A DNA stretch of 39,246 nucleotides, taken from Porticoccaceae bacterium (lineage in GTDB: Bacteria; Pseudomonadota; Gammaproteobacteria; Pseudomonadales; Porticoccaceae). Location of the stretch: the NCBI GenBank assembly GCA_029254005.1, contig JAQWYJ010000049.1, positions 1 to 39,246 of the forward strand. Reading direction: 5' to 3'. The position numbers and the translations under genes are program-made. The first letter of the stretch is position 1, and each line of letters opens with the position of its first letter. The notes under the pieces were generated by a model. That model saw only the letters and a list, made by a program, of their open reading frames with translations, was not told the DNA's origin and made no database searches. Positions 25,717 through 35,628 of the stretch are shown here, piece after piece.

Positions 25717-27096
25717 ATGAAAACTCGCATTGAACGTGACAGTATGGGGGAACTTAATGTTCCAGAAAACGCACTCTATGGAGCGCAAACGCAGCGTGCC
25801 ATAAACAATTTTCCGGTCAGTGGCAAGTCTATGCCAAAGGCATTCATTCGAGCCCTGTTGACAGCCAAATCAGCCGCTGCTCAAGCTAATGCAAATCTCT
25901 CTTTATTGCCGAAAAATGTTGCCGATGCCATTAGTGAAGTAGCGAGCGAGCTGCTAGACAGTAGTGACATGATGAGTCATTTTCCTGTGGATGTCTTTCA
26001 AACGGGATCAGGTACTAGCTCCAACATGAATGCCAATGAGGTTTTGGCAACCTTAGCCTCGGTTAAGGTAGGCGAAACCGTTGGGGCTAATGACCATATT
26101 AATTATGGACAGAGCAGTAATGATATTATTCCAACCACCATTCATATCAGTGCAACCATCGAGCTAACTGAGCAATTACTGCCGTCCTTAGAGCATTTGC
26201 ACAGTGTTATTGTGTCGAAGGCAAAGACCGTTGATCACCACATTAAAACTGGCCGCACACACCTTATGGATGCAATGCCTGTTCGTCTTAGTCAAAGTTT
26301 ACTTAGCTGGGCAAGTCAGATTGAGCAAAATATCTTTTTTATCAAAGCAACACTGCCTAAGTTACAGACGCTTGCTCAAGGTGGGACAGCGGTTGGGACG
26401 GGTATTAATGCGCACCCTGACTTTGCCGCTGAATTTAGTAAGCAGTTAAGTAAGGTCACTGGTATAGCATTTTTACCGGCAGACAATTTATTTACTCATA
26501 TCAACACACAAGATGTGGTTGTTGCCCTGTCGGGCCAGTTAAAAACCACAGCAGTGTCTATGATGAAAATTGCTAATGATTTGCGCTGGATGAACTCTGG
26601 CCCATTGGCAGGCCTAGGAGAAATTGCTCTTGAAGCGCTGCAGCCAGGATCATCAATTATGCCCGGCAAGGTCAATCCCGTTATACCAGAGGCTGCTACT
26701 ATGGTCTCTGCGCAGGTTATTGGCAACGATGCAGCGATTACTATCGGCGGGCAGGCAGGTAACTTTGAACTAAACGTTATGCTGCCAATGATAGCTGACA
26801 ATATTCTTTCCAGCATCCAATTGCTGGCTAATGTCAGTCGACTACTTGCTGACAAGGCCATAGCAACCTTCACCGTCAACGAAGATCAGTTGCAACTTGC
26901 TTTGGGCCGCAACCCTATTTTAGTTACAGCGTTAAATCCCATTATTGGTTACGCAAAAGCCGCTGAAATTGCTAAAAAAGCCTATAAAGAGGGAAGGGCT
27001 GTTCTTGATGTTGCCGAAGAAGAAACCGATATTTCAAGAGTTGAGCTAGAGACGTTATTAGACCCAGCCAAGTTGACGCAAGGTGGTTTGGGCTAG
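25717..27096 (+). CDS. fumC: Class II fumarate hydratase
   Basis: A 459-residue iron-free fumarase of the TCA cycle. It carries the superfamily signature GSSIMPGKVNPV in the last third, TGRTHLMDAMPVRLSQ in the middle, and SGSGTSSN-like QTGSGTSSNMNANEV near residue 100. The closely related aspartase and argininosuccinate lyase families differ at these blocks. A 160-base gap with promoter-like sequence separates it from soxG, so it is probably a separate transcript. A role in glycine or betaine catabolism is not implied. Confidence 0.93.
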   Translation: MKTRIERDSMGELNVPENALYGAQTQRAINNFPVSGKSMPKAFIRALLTAKSAAAQANANLSLLPKNVADAISEVASELLDSSDMMSHFPVDVFQTGSGTSSNMNANEVLATLASVKVGETVGANDHINYGQSSNDIIPTTIHISATIELTEQLLPSLEHLHSVIVSKAKTVDHHIKTGRTHLMDAMPVRLSQSLLSWASQIEQNIFFIKATLPKLQTLAQGGTAVGTGINAHPDFAAEFSKQLSKVTGIAFLPADNLFTHINTQDVVVALSGQLKTTAVSMMKIANDLRWMNSGPLAGLGEIALEALQPGSSIMPGKVNPVIPEAATMVSAQVIGNDAAITIGGQAGNFELNVMLPMIADNILSSIQLLANVSRLLADKAIATFTVNEDQLQLALGRNPILVTALNPIIGYAKAAEIAKKAYKEGRAVLDVAEEETDISRVELETLLDPAKLTQGGLG

Positions 27097-27166
27097 TCCA
27101 GCTTCTGGTTTAAGGATTTTGCACACAAAACAACAATAACTATCCAATGAAAAGAGAGGGTTTGTA

Positions 27167-27997
27167 ATGGGGAATTTATCAGGAAAAACGCTATTTATCA
27201 GTGGTGCTAGCCGCGGTATTGGCCTAGCCATTGCAAAGCGCGCAGCGGCTGATGGTGCCAATATTGCCATTGCAGCAAAAACTACTGAACCTCATCCACG
27301 TTTAAGTGGCACTATTTATACAGCGGCGGCAGAGATTGAAGCCGCTGGTGGTAAGGCTCTACCACTGGTTGTGGATGTACGTTTTGAAGATCAGGTTCAA
27401 GATGCGATGGAAAAAACCGCCACCGCATTTGGTGGTATAGACATTTTAATTAACAATGCCAGTGCAATTAACCTAGCCGGAACAGAATCTGTGTCGATGA
27501 AAGGCTATGATCTGATGCATAACATTAATACCCGTGGTACATTTTTGTGTTCACAAAAAGCAGTCCCTTTTCTACGTAAATCAGACAATCCTCATGTTCT
27601 AAATCTCTCACCGCCCCTTAATATGGAGGTGCGCTGGTTTCAAAATCATGTGGCTTACAGCATGGCCAAATACGGTATGAGTATGTGCGTATTGGGTATG
27701 CATAGCGAATTTGCCCGAGACCGCATAGCCTTCAATGCCCTATGGCCGCGCACAGCGATCGCAACGGCGGCGGTAGCCAACCATCTGGGGGGCGACTTAA
27801 TGGTAGCGCGCTCAAGAACTGTTGATATTATGGCAGATGCTGCGCATATCATTCTTACCCGTGATAGCCGCGAACATACCGGTAATTTCTATGTGGATGA
27901 CGAAGTACTCGCCGAAGAAGGTATTACCGACTTAAATGGCTATCAGGTGGACACGGCGTTGGATATTTCGGAGTTAGCACCAGATTTTTTCGTATAA
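27167..27997 (+). CDS. Short-chain dehydrogenase, HSDL2-like
   Basis: A 276-residue NAD(P)-dependent SDR. The cofactor motif is SGASRGIG near residues 13-20, NNAS sits near 95, and the catalytic Ser (NLSPPLN) and YSMAK lie near 145-170. The sequence NTRGTFLCSQKAVPFL with IALWPRT-like ALWPRTAIATAAV resembles hydroxysteroid dehydrogenase-like 2 proteins, which lack a clear substrate. It follows fumC by 70 bases with GAGAGGG upstream and may be co-transcribed. Confidence 0.88.
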   Translation: MGNLSGKTLFISGASRGIGLAIAKRAAADGANIAIAAKTTEPHPRLSGTIYTAAAEIEAAGGKALPLVVDVRFEDQVQDAMEKTATAFGGIDILINNASAINLAGTESVSMKGYDLMHNINTRGTFLCSQKAVPFLRKSDNPHVLNLSPPLNMEVRWFQNHVAYSMAKYGMSMCVLGMHSEFARDRIAFNALWPRTAIATAAVANHLGGDLMVARSRTVDIMADAAHIILTRDSREHTGNFYVDDEVLAEEGITDLNGYQVDTALDISELAPDFFV

Positions 27998-28260
27998 ATT
28001 ATGTTCAATTATTGTATAAGGCTCCTTTCTAGAAGTATTTTGTGCAGTAAATGGTTGCACAGTTAATTGCGAATATTGTAAAAAAGAGTCTTGCACTGAC
28101 CCTGCGGCTCAATGTTATTAAGTGCGCCTATGTTATTTTGGTTGTTTATGGCCTAATCAGCAGCTTGCGGCGAGTCCTAAACGGATAATCAGTTATAGGC
28201 GTGTTATTCTGTTAGACTACTATCTCTATCACCGACTTTAGTCTTAGTCAAAGGCTAGCC

Positions 28261-29691
28261 TTGACTAAACCACCGTTGCTTTCTACCCAAAATACGAGAA
28301 TTCCTTTGTCACAATCTGACTTTGCCAGTTTAGGCCTAAACCCCGCTTTAGTAGATAACCTTGCAAGTTTGGGTTACATCACAATGACGCCGATTCAGGC
28401 GCAGGCTCTACCGCCTATTTTGGTCAAAAAAGATGTTATTGCTCGGGCCAAAACCGGCTCTGGTAAAACCGCAACCTTCGCCTTGGGGTTGTTGCATAAC
28501 CTTGATGTAAAGCGTTTTCGTGTGCAAACCCTAGTGTTATGCCCAACGCGTGAGTTAGCCGACCAAGTGGCGGTGGAAATACGTAAAATTGCCCGTGGTA
28601 TTCACAATGTTAAGGTGCTTACTCTATGCGGTGGCATGGCTTTTGGGCCTCAAGTGGGTTCATTAGAACACGGCGCACACATTATAGTAGGCACCCCAGG
28701 GCGGGTTGAAGAGCATCTACGCAAAGCTAATCTCAATTTAGACAACCTAACAACATTGGTACTAGATGAAGCTGATAGAATGTTAGACATGGGTTTTCAG
28801 CAAGCCTTAGATGACATTGTTAGTTACATGCCCAAACAGCGGCAAACGCTGTTATTTAGTGCTACCTATCCGGTAAAAATTGAGAACATCGCACAGCGTA
28901 TTATGCAATCACCAGTAACAATAGAAGTGCAGGACAGTCACAGTAAGCAAAGCATCATACAAACGCTTTATCAGGTAGACAGCAACGAGGCCCGCATAGA
29001 CGCTATTAGACTCTTGTTGCAGTTGCATCAACCAGAGAGTACGCTCATTTTTTGTAATACCAAAATAGACACTGACCATGTGGCCAACCAGTTGCGCACA
29101 GCGGGCTATGAAGCGTCGCCCCTACATGGTGATTTAGAGCAAAAACAGCGCGACCAAACCCTAGTACGTTTCGCTAATCGTAGTGCGTCTATTCTTGTTG
29201 CTACCGATGTGGCCGCTCGTGGTTTAGACATTGAAGCCTTAGATTTAGTCATTAATTACCAAATTGCTCGCGAGCTAGAAGTGCATACCCACCGTATTGG
29301 TCGTACCGGTCGCGCGGGGGCCCAGGGCAATGCCTGTAGCCTGCATACACAACGTGAAAACCACAAAGTTGAAATCTTGGAAGACTATTTAAAGCAAAAA
29401 TTTGAACGCGCTAAGTTGCCACCTATAGGTCTGTTACAGCAACCGCCGTTTGCGCCGCCCATGGTCACCCTGCAAATTGTTGGCGGTAAAAAGCAGAAGC
29501 TTAGACCTGGCGATATTGTCGGTGCCCTAACTGGTGTTGACGGTATTTCAGGTAGTGAAATAGGCAAAATACAGGTAGCTGACCAGTGGGCTTATGTTGC
29601 TGTTGGCCGTGCCCATAGCAAAGTTGCTTTTAAAAAACTTAGTGAAGGTAAGTTAAAGGGTCGTAATTTTAAAGTCAGGTATGTTAGATAA
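28261..29691 (+). CDS. dbpA: ATP-dependent RNA helicase DbpA
   Basis: A 476-residue DEAD-box helicase of 50S subunit assembly. Seen: Q motif TMTPIQAQALP, Walker A AKTGSGKT, LDEADRML (DEAD), SATYP (SAT), ARGLDIEALDLVINY and HRIGRTGRAG. The C-terminal ~75 residues (LRPGDIVGALTGVDGISGSE to the end) form the DbpA RNA-binding domain, specific for hairpin 92 of 23S rRNA. The start is TTG with AAAGG six bases upstream; the next ATG is inside the helicase core. A 263-base gap precedes it, with no gene visible. Confidence 0.95.
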   Translation: MTKPPLLSTQNTRIPLSQSDFASLGLNPALVDNLASLGYITMTPIQAQALPPILVKKDVIARAKTGSGKTATFALGLLHNLDVKRFRVQTLVLCPTRELADQVAVEIRKIARGIHNVKVLTLCGGMAFGPQVGSLEHGAHIIVGTPGRVEEHLRKANLNLDNLTTLVLDEADRMLDMGFQQALDDIVSYMPKQRQTLLFSATYPVKIENIAQRIMQSPVTIEVQDSHSKQSIIQTLYQVDSNEARIDAIRLLLQLHQPESTLIFCNTKIDTDHVANQLRTAGYEASPLHGDLEQKQRDQTLVRFANRSASILVATDVAARGLDIEALDLVINYQIARELEVHTHRIGRTGRAGAQGNACSLHTQRENHKVEILEDYLKQKFERAKLPPIGLLQQPPFAPPMVTLQIVGGKKQKLRPGDIVGALTGVDGISGSEIGKIQVADQWAYVAVGRAHSKVAFKKLSEGKLKGRNFKVRYVR

Positions 29692-29822
29692 TAGACAAAT
29701 ACTGTGTACTAATGAGCCTGTTTAATTTGGATAAGAGGTTGTAGGCTGCACTGGATTAGTAATCCATATGCATATATTATCAAGAAAAAAACTTAGTCTC
29801 ACTTAATTTGGGGTATCTATTT

Positions 29823-30362
29823 ATGTTTACACGAATGGACAGCAGTACTGCCGAAGAATGGCAGCATATTACTGAACAGCACATACCGCATATCCAAGAC
29901 ATGCCTAAGCGGGTTATCTCAATGCTGCAACAATTGGCAGATCTTACCTTGGGTTTTGGTACCGACCAGCTCCACCATGCGCTTCAAACAGCCACAATGG
30001 CTAGAAGGGCAGGTGCTGATGAAGAGATGATTTTAATCAGTTTAATTCACGACATTGGCAAAGTGGTTAACGTACTTAATCATGGCCAAATTGTTGCCGA
30101 AATTGTCAAACCCTATGTTAGTGACGATGCATACCATATTTTACGAACACACCAAGACTTTCAGGGCGAACACTACTATCAATACATGGGTAAACCCCAG
30201 GATCTACGCAAGCAATATACCAGCGAAGCCTGGTATTCAAAAGCGATTGAGTTTACTGATAAATGGGACCAAGCTGCTTTTGACCCCAGTTATCAAACAG
30301 ATTCTCTAGCATCTTTTGAACCCTTAATTAACTCATTCTTTACCACACCTCGAGCGCTCTAG
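29823..30362 (+). CDS. HD-domain protein, PhnZ-like (possible di-iron oxygenase)
   Basis: A 179-residue HD-fold protein. Candidate metal ligands follow the six-ligand order of the PhnZ/TmpB group: His52, His76-Asp77 (LIHDIGK), His87 (NHGQ), His110 or His117, and Asp146 (FTDKWDQ). LHHALQTATMARRAGADEEM also recalls the PhnZ pattern. PhnZ and TmpB oxidatively cleave aminophosphonates; other relatives are phosphohydrolases. The ATG at 29823 is preferred over the TTG at 29808. No phosphonate gene is nearby, so the substrate is open. Confidence 0.7.
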   Translation: MFTRMDSSTAEEWQHITEQHIPHIQDMPKRVISMLQQLADLTLGFGTDQLHHALQTATMARRAGADEEMILISLIHDIGKVVNVLNHGQIVAEIVKPYVSDDAYHILRTHQDFQGEHYYQYMGKPQDLRKQYTSEAWYSKAIEFTDKWDQAAFDPSYQTDSLASFEPLINSFFTTPRAL

Positions 30363-30412
30363 TTTTACTCGCTAGTGGCGCTCTTACGGCCCGTTGTTTA
30401 CTAACCTATCTA

Positions 30413-30964
30413 GTGGACTTCCTGTTCCGGCATAATGAAATATATAAAAAAATTGAGATTCCTAAGGAGCAATTAGAAAACTTAATAAAGTCACACGCCA
30501 AAGTTTTCGAAAAGTGGCGATATATATATGAAACAGACTCTGCCAATGTAAGTTTAGATTTCTTAAGAAACTTCCAAAATGCAATTGAAGATCAAAGCTA
30601 ACAAAACGGTGCAAATCGGACAAATATTTGGCTCGTAGGTCCAACGGAAGTGAAAGGAAATTCAAAAGTCCTATCGACAAATAACGAAAGAACCATTCGC
30701 CCAGACTCAATTATCGGCGGTAATACTCAATTATTAGGAGATATTTAGCACAGTGTAGAACAAATGACAGGTTCGACGGGAGTATGGTACGGAATGGTCC
30801 ATCTTGAATTTATGGGTGATCCGGAGTGGGGTTCAGAACGGACTGAGCCAGAACCAGAGATTACCCTGTCTATAGAAAACATAGGCTGGGAGGACGGTCC
30901 GTTTGAAGCCTTCACAGTAACTAATTCGCACAATCAACAACTCAGGGAATGCATAGCGAAGTGA
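30413..30964 (+). pseudogene. Decayed gene: one frame broken by two in-frame stops
   Basis: A single frame runs for 184 codons from GTG 30413 to the stop at 30964 and is interrupted only by TAA (30599-30601) and TAG (30746-30748). The first piece (62 residues, with KSHAKVFEKWRYIYE) looks like a protein C-terminus of unknown family. The last piece (from ATG 30764, 66 residues, acidic, with GDPEWGSERTEPEPEI) also has protein-like composition. They may be one disabled gene or remnants of two. No family is recognised. Confidence 0.4.
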
Positions 30965-31302
30965 TCAGTGGTCAGTGGCCAGAGTATAAATAGCATTCCT
31001 TGTGCTGAAAATTACTCAGTGCACGCAAAACAATATTGCATCAAACAAGGGCGTGCTTCCCATCGACACCATGTTATACAACCATCACGGGTTTTCTCAG
31101 CATATAAGACCGATCTAGCCTAGAAAACTTTGGCAATTTGTTACCCAATGGGCGCGCACATGTCGTTGCTTGAAGCTGACTTCTACGTTATTTGGTCGGG
31201 AGTCCGCATGTGTTCGAGAGCTCGACGTTTAAAGAAAAAATTTAAAACAACGGAGTTTTTTTTAAACATTAATTGATTAGGACTTTAATTGCAAATAGTA
31301 AT
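30965..31302. other. Intergenic stretch without recognisable gene
   Basis: No frame of protein-like composition and no RNA gene is recognised. It joins the decayed frame to the siderophore operon, and looks like eroded accessory DNA. Confidence 0.5.
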
Positions 31303-31321
31303 GCGAATGATTATCATGTGC
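31303..31321 (+). promoter_or_regulatory. Fur-like box
   Basis: GCGAATGATTATCATGTGC matches the central 12 bases of the Fur consensus (AATGAT-W-ATCAT) with poor outer bases. It lies 49 bases before the TonB receptor ATG, as expected for iron repression of the operon. Confidence 0.75.
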
Positions 31322-31369
31322 ATTCTGTTTATGTTGTCATAAATCATTACTTCTTAAGGATACCTAACA

Positions 31370-33805
31370 ATGAAATTTAAATTTAAAGGAACCTGGGCCG
31401 GTGCCGCTGCAGTCGCCCTAATAACGGCCACTCCAATTATATCATTAGCAGCTGAGAGTGAGTTTACGTTAGAGGAGGTCGCCGGCACACCCACGTCTGA
31501 TTTAAAAATAGACACAATCACTGTATATGGTAAGCACAATCAGCTGATTTTAGAGTCGGGAACAGCGACTAAATCAAATATGAGCCTGATGCAAACTCCA
31601 GCACCAGTTGTAGTAGTCGATAGGGCATTACTGGATGACCAAGCAGCCAGCACTTTGCAAGATTCGATTCGTAATGTTAGTGGTTTAACTCAGTCAGGAA
31701 ATAACTATGGTATTGGTGATAACTTAAGCATCAGAGGGCTTGGCGCTAACTACACCTATGACGGAATTTACGGTGGTGCAGACTTAAATAACAGTTATAA
31801 CCCTACTCGATCTACTACAAACATTGAAAGTGTGGAGGTATTGAAGGGTCCGGCTACTGGACTTTATGGTATGGGCTCAGCAGGTGGAATAATTAATTTA
31901 ATTGAGAAAAAGCCCCAGTATGATGATGCTTTTGAGGCCCGAGCAGTGGTTGGTCAGTGGGGAAATTACGGCATAATGTTGGACGCTACTGCTGCTTTAA
32001 CTGACAACGCCGCCTACCGCGTGGTTGCAAATTACGAAACCTCTGATGGTTATCGAGGCTTAAGTTCAGAGAGAAATGAGTTGTATGCTTCTCTTCACCA
32101 AGGTTTTTCTGAAGGCCATGAGCTACTAATTTCAGCTGCTTATATTGATGATTCGGTGCAGATTGACTCGGTTGGTTATCCTGTACGGATCTTGAGTCTC
32201 GATGATATTGGCGTAGCTCCGGCCCATATTACAGCAGCAGATATACCTAATGATGCTGATGCTGACGGTGATGGCAGGTTTGGTATCGTATTAACGGATC
32301 AGCAACGCGAGCAGCTTGCTAACTCGATTATCTCTGCTGATGGTTTACAACCTTACAATATAGGCAGTCAAGGGCTTATTTCGCCTCTATCTAGCCCTAA
32401 TGATGGTAAAGAATCTCGCATCAAGGTGCGTCATGACATTACGCTGCCCAATAATTTAATGCTTACTCAGCAAATTTTATATCGTGACTATTCTTCAAGT
32501 TTTACCCGCCAAACTGGCGCGTTTAATTATGTGTACTGGAACAGGCGTGGTGAAATTAATGCAAATCCCAGAGCTCCATTAGTCGTTGATGATGTGTTGT
32601 ACCCATTTGCCGCACGTCGGCAGGAGTATCGTCATCAAATTGCAGATGAGAAAACTTTACAGTACTTCGCCGACGTAACTAGTAGCTGGTCATCAACTAG
32701 CATTTCCGGAGAGCACTTACTTAGTGTCAATTATGAAACTAGAGAGGCGGCTGTTCAGTCGTATTCTGCCTATGACGCTGATGGCGGTGGTGCCATCCCT
32801 TACATTTTAGATATCCGAAATCCCAACTGGCCAACAGGCAGCTTTAAAGACTATTCCCCGAGCTTAAGATCAAATTACGATAAAAGTGTAACTGCGTTTG
32901 GCATAAGTGGCCAAGAGGTCATCTATTACGGGGACTTTACTGCGAGAATCGGTTTAGCTTCTATGAAAATAGAGCAAGATTATCAGCATCTGGGGTCAGA
33001 TCGTGCACCAGGAGTCGGGGAAGAGCTCGATACCAATGACGCGGGAATGACATATAACATGGGTTTGAATTATCGCATTTCCGAAAAATTTGCCACCTTC
33101 CTCAACTATTCTAAGGGTACAACCGCCTATAGCATTTTAGGATCCCTAGACTCTGCAGGAGACGATAGGCCAAACTCTGAATCAGAATCTCGTGATCTAG
33201 GTCTAAGGTTTACTGGTTTCGATGAGGATTTATTAGGTTCACTTGTCTTATTTGAAACCAGTAGGACAAACCTACGATACGGTAATGATGAGTACAATGA
33301 CAATCCAGATGATGTCGAATTTAATATCAGTGTCCCTCAGTATTTCTATGATAAAGGGGATCGAAGTCGCGGTGCAGAATTTGATCTCAACTTGGCGCTT
33401 AATCGCCGATGGAGCGCAAACTTCAATGCGACTTATCAAGACGCTGTCACTTTTGAAGGAGATGATTTTTCCGGGCAAACAAAAGGAGTACCGCGTAAAT
33501 ACGTTAGGCTTTGGAATAATTATGAGCAGGAATTCGATACTTTGTCTGCACCGATTAAATTTAGCCTAGGTTTTATTTATGAAGATGAAAGATCCGTCAA
33601 CTCCTCAAGTTTTGGTCTTCCTTATGCAGTCTTACCCTCCTACACCGCGTGGGATGGAGCAATAAGTTATGCTACGGACCATCTAAACGTTAAGCTCAAC
33701 CTCCGCAATTTGACCGACCAAACATACTTTACCAGAGCTATGTTTTTGGGCGGACTCCCAGCAGAAGGAAGAAGCGCTAAGCTCACAGTATCTTATAATT
33801 TTTGA
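31370..33805 (+). CDS. TonB-dependent siderophore receptor
   Basis: An 811-residue outer-membrane receptor. A signal peptide (to about ISLAA) precedes DTITVYGK, a TonB-box-like segment, and a plug domain with APVVVVDRALLDDQAASTLQDSIRNVSGL, LSIRGLG, and VEVLKGPATGLYGMGSAGGIINL. A ~600-residue beta-barrel ends in the outer-membrane signature SAKLTVSYNF with a terminal Phe. TYFTRAMFLGGLPAEGR matches the last strands of siderophore receptors. AAGGA precedes the ATG, and a Fur-like box lies upstream. The particular siderophore cannot be told; the three genes that follow are typical partners. Confidence 0.93.
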   Translation: MKFKFKGTWAGAAAVALITATPIISLAAESEFTLEEVAGTPTSDLKIDTITVYGKHNQLILESGTATKSNMSLMQTPAPVVVVDRALLDDQAASTLQDSIRNVSGLTQSGNNYGIGDNLSIRGLGANYTYDGIYGGADLNNSYNPTRSTTNIESVEVLKGPATGLYGMGSAGGIINLIEKKPQYDDAFEARAVVGQWGNYGIMLDATAALTDNAAYRVVANYETSDGYRGLSSERNELYASLHQGFSEGHELLISAAYIDDSVQIDSVGYPVRILSLDDIGVAPAHITAADIPNDADADGDGRFGIVLTDQQREQLANSIISADGLQPYNIGSQGLISPLSSPNDGKESRIKVRHDITLPNNLMLTQQILYRDYSSSFTRQTGAFNYVYWNRRGEINANPRAPLVVDDVLYPFAARRQEYRHQIADEKTLQYFADVTSSWSSTSISGEHLLSVNYETREAAVQSYSAYDADGGGAIPYILDIRNPNWPTGSFKDYSPSLRSNYDKSVTAFGISGQEVIYYGDFTARIGLASMKIEQDYQHLGSDRAPGVGEELDTNDAGMTYNMGLNYRISEKFATFLNYSKGTTAYSILGSLDSAGDDRPNSESESRDLGLRFTGFDEDLLGSLVLFETSRTNLRYGNDEYNDNPDDVEFNISVPQYFYDKGDRSRGAEFDLNLALNRRWSANFNATYQDAVTFEGDDFSGQTKGVPRKYVRLWNNYEQEFDTLSAPIKFSLGFIYEDERSVNSSSFGLPYAVLPSYTAWDGAISYATDHLNVKLNLRNLTDQTYFTRAMFLGGLPAEGRSAKLTVSYNF

Positions 33806-33827
33806 TCTATCGTGAATTTGATTTAGC

Positions 33828-34109
33828 ATGACACGAAAAGCTGAGGTTTTTTTTCGTTCAGTAGCCGCCATTGTTGGCGGCTACTCTATTGCTGCGGTTT
33901 TCAGTTTAGCTTTTGTCCCGGTACTAGTCTGGTTGCAGTGGTGTAACCAAAATGAAGCTGTGATGATTGCAACAATGCTGAGCTACATAATATATTTTTC
34001 AGTCATCATCATTAGCTTTAGTCGCGAAAGTACACTGCTGTTGTGGAGAGATATTGCCTTAACTCTCTGTCTGGGTTGTGCGATGTATTTAGCGATGGGT
34101 AGCCTATGA
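33828..34109 (+). CDS. DUF3649-like inner-membrane protein
   Basis: A 93-residue protein with three hydrophobic segments (~12-35, 45-63, 72-92). Small DUF3649 proteins commonly sit between a siderophore receptor and a PepSY membrane protein, as here. Its TGA overlaps the next ATG (ATGA). The molecular function is unknown; a part in iron release at the inner membrane is inferred. Confidence 0.72.
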   Translation: MTRKAEVFFRSVAAIVGGYSIAAVFSLAFVPVLVWLQWCNQNEAVMIATMLSYIIYFSVIIISFSRESTLLLWRDIALTLCLGCAMYLAMGSL

Positions 34110-35599
34110 ACCCGGACTTTACAAAATCTATGATCTGGTTGCACACTCACTCAGGCTTAGTGCTAGGATGGCTGTTATTCGTTATTTTTTTTACCGGTAG
34201 CTTGAGTTACTTCAATCCTGAAATTAGCCAATGGATGAAACCTGAGCTAGTCAATGTTACATCCACCGAAAACGTGATTAATCATTCACTTAAAAAACTA
34301 CATCAGGTGACAGTTAATTCTGATATGTGGCGAATTAACTTACCCAACGAGAGAACACAACATTGGTCCTTGCAGTGGCGCAATGGAAGCGAAAGGCATG
34401 TACTGAGCTTAGGCGCTAATTTTGATCAAGTCATCAAGCCAAGAGACACCTATGGTGGAAATTTTTTCCGTAAATTTCATTACAGTTTGCAATTACGAGA
34501 TTATGGTGGTCGTTATATAGTAGGTTTTTCTGCCATGTTTATGTTGGTGGCAGTCTTTAGCGGTATTTTTACTCACCGACGATTGTTCAGTAATTTTTTC
34601 ACACTACGGTTAGGCAAATTGTTAACAACGTTAACTGATTTTCATGCGCTTGCAGGATTAATTACCATTCCATATATCATTATGGTTTGCTCTAGCGGCA
34701 TTATGATTTATGCAATTATGTATCTTCCCTTCAGCGCGGATCACTTTGCGGGCGGGCAAAGAAACTTGAGTCGAGCACTAAGTCCCGGTTTAGAAGTAAT
34801 AGATAAGAATGCGCCTAGTCAGCTTCCTTTAAGCGACTTTACGGTGGTACAAAATAAAATTGAGCAACACTGGCAGGGACAAAACCAAATTCGGCGAATT
34901 ACCTTTGAACAGCCTTTCAGTAGGGAAGGGCGGATTATTGTTGATAGGGTAAAAAATCTAACGTTATCCAAGCAGTCAGAACGTTTGGTTTTTTCCTCAA
35001 ACGATGGAAAACCTTTGCAGGGATATGCGCAGGCTAGTAATGCGGCGCAGGTCAGGCGAATTTTTTTTGGTCTGCACGAAGCCCAGTTTGCAGATATTGG
35101 TTTACGTTGGCTACTATTTTTACTCGGTCTTTTAACCAGCGCACTTATCGCCAGCGGCCTGATCATCTGGTTAAATAAACGTCTTCTAAGAGTTAAACAG
35201 CCACAACTTGGACACTTCGTGGTAGAGCGCTTAAATATTGCAGTTATCGGAGGGTTACCATTAGCCACAGTGGCTTTTTTTCTAAGTAATAGGCTATTAC
35301 CACAGTTGTTAGAAGGTAGGGCTATTATGGAAGTTCAAGTATTTTTTCTGACATGGATGGTATGTGTGTTGGTTAGCTTATTTCGTCCAGCCAAGAAAGC
35401 CTGGGTAGATCTGCTGTTGGCCAGCGCATTTGGTTGTTATTTGTTGCCCATAATTGACCTATATCAAGACAGCCAAAGAATGAAAGACGCCATATTGGAG
35501 GTTAACTTAGTGTACCTGACATTTGCGTTGTTCATTCTGCTTATGGGTTTCGTATTTATGAAACTAGCATGCTGGTTAAGAGCAAAAGATGCTGCATAA
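34106..35599 (+). CDS. PepSY-associated transmembrane protein (siderophore iron reductase-like)
   Basis: A 497-residue inner-membrane protein. WLHTHSGLVLGWLLFVIFFTGSLSYF is the first PepSY_TM helix with its His pair; a periplasmic domain follows, then further helices at ~145-165, 185-210, 330-352, 375-395, 405-425 and 460-485. Conserved His residues (KFHYSL, FHALAGL, GLHEAQF) could ligate haem, as proposed for FoxB/PiuB-type ferrisiderophore reductases. It is coupled to the upstream gene and followed by DUF3325. Reduction of siderophore iron is the family-based proposal. Confidence 0.82.
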   Translation: MNPDFTKSMIWLHTHSGLVLGWLLFVIFFTGSLSYFNPEISQWMKPELVNVTSTENVINHSLKKLHQVTVNSDMWRINLPNERTQHWSLQWRNGSERHVLSLGANFDQVIKPRDTYGGNFFRKFHYSLQLRDYGGRYIVGFSAMFMLVAVFSGIFTHRRLFSNFFTLRLGKLLTTLTDFHALAGLITIPYIIMVCSSGIMIYAIMYLPFSADHFAGGQRNLSRALSPGLEVIDKNAPSQLPLSDFTVVQNKIEQHWQGQNQIRRITFEQPFSREGRIIVDRVKNLTLSKQSERLVFSSNDGKPLQGYAQASNAAQVRRIFFGLHEAQFADIGLRWLLFLLGLLTSALIASGLIIWLNKRLLRVKQPQLGHFVVERLNIAVIGGLPLATVAFFLSNRLLPQLLEGRAIMEVQVFFLTWMVCVLVSLFRPAKKAWVDLLLASAFGCYLLPIIDLYQDSQRMKDAILEVNLVYLTFALFILLMGFVFMKLACWLRAKDAA

Positions 35600-35628
35600 A
35601 AGCCTTCAAGTATTCGGACTAAGAAGCG

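Noticed and set aside
26496-26879. 127-residue open frame on the minus strand inside fumC
   Set aside because: It is antisense to a clearly conserved fumarase coding sequence and has no protein-family features.
30764-30964. Stand-alone 66-residue gene
   Set aside because: It continues the same frame as the pieces upstream and lacks a good ribosome site, so a decayed gene is preferred.
30965-31260. Integron attC-like sites in the decayed stretch (for example around TCAAACAAGGGCG and GTTATAC)
   Set aside because: No pair of RYYYAAC and GTTRRRY cores with complementary arms could be found.
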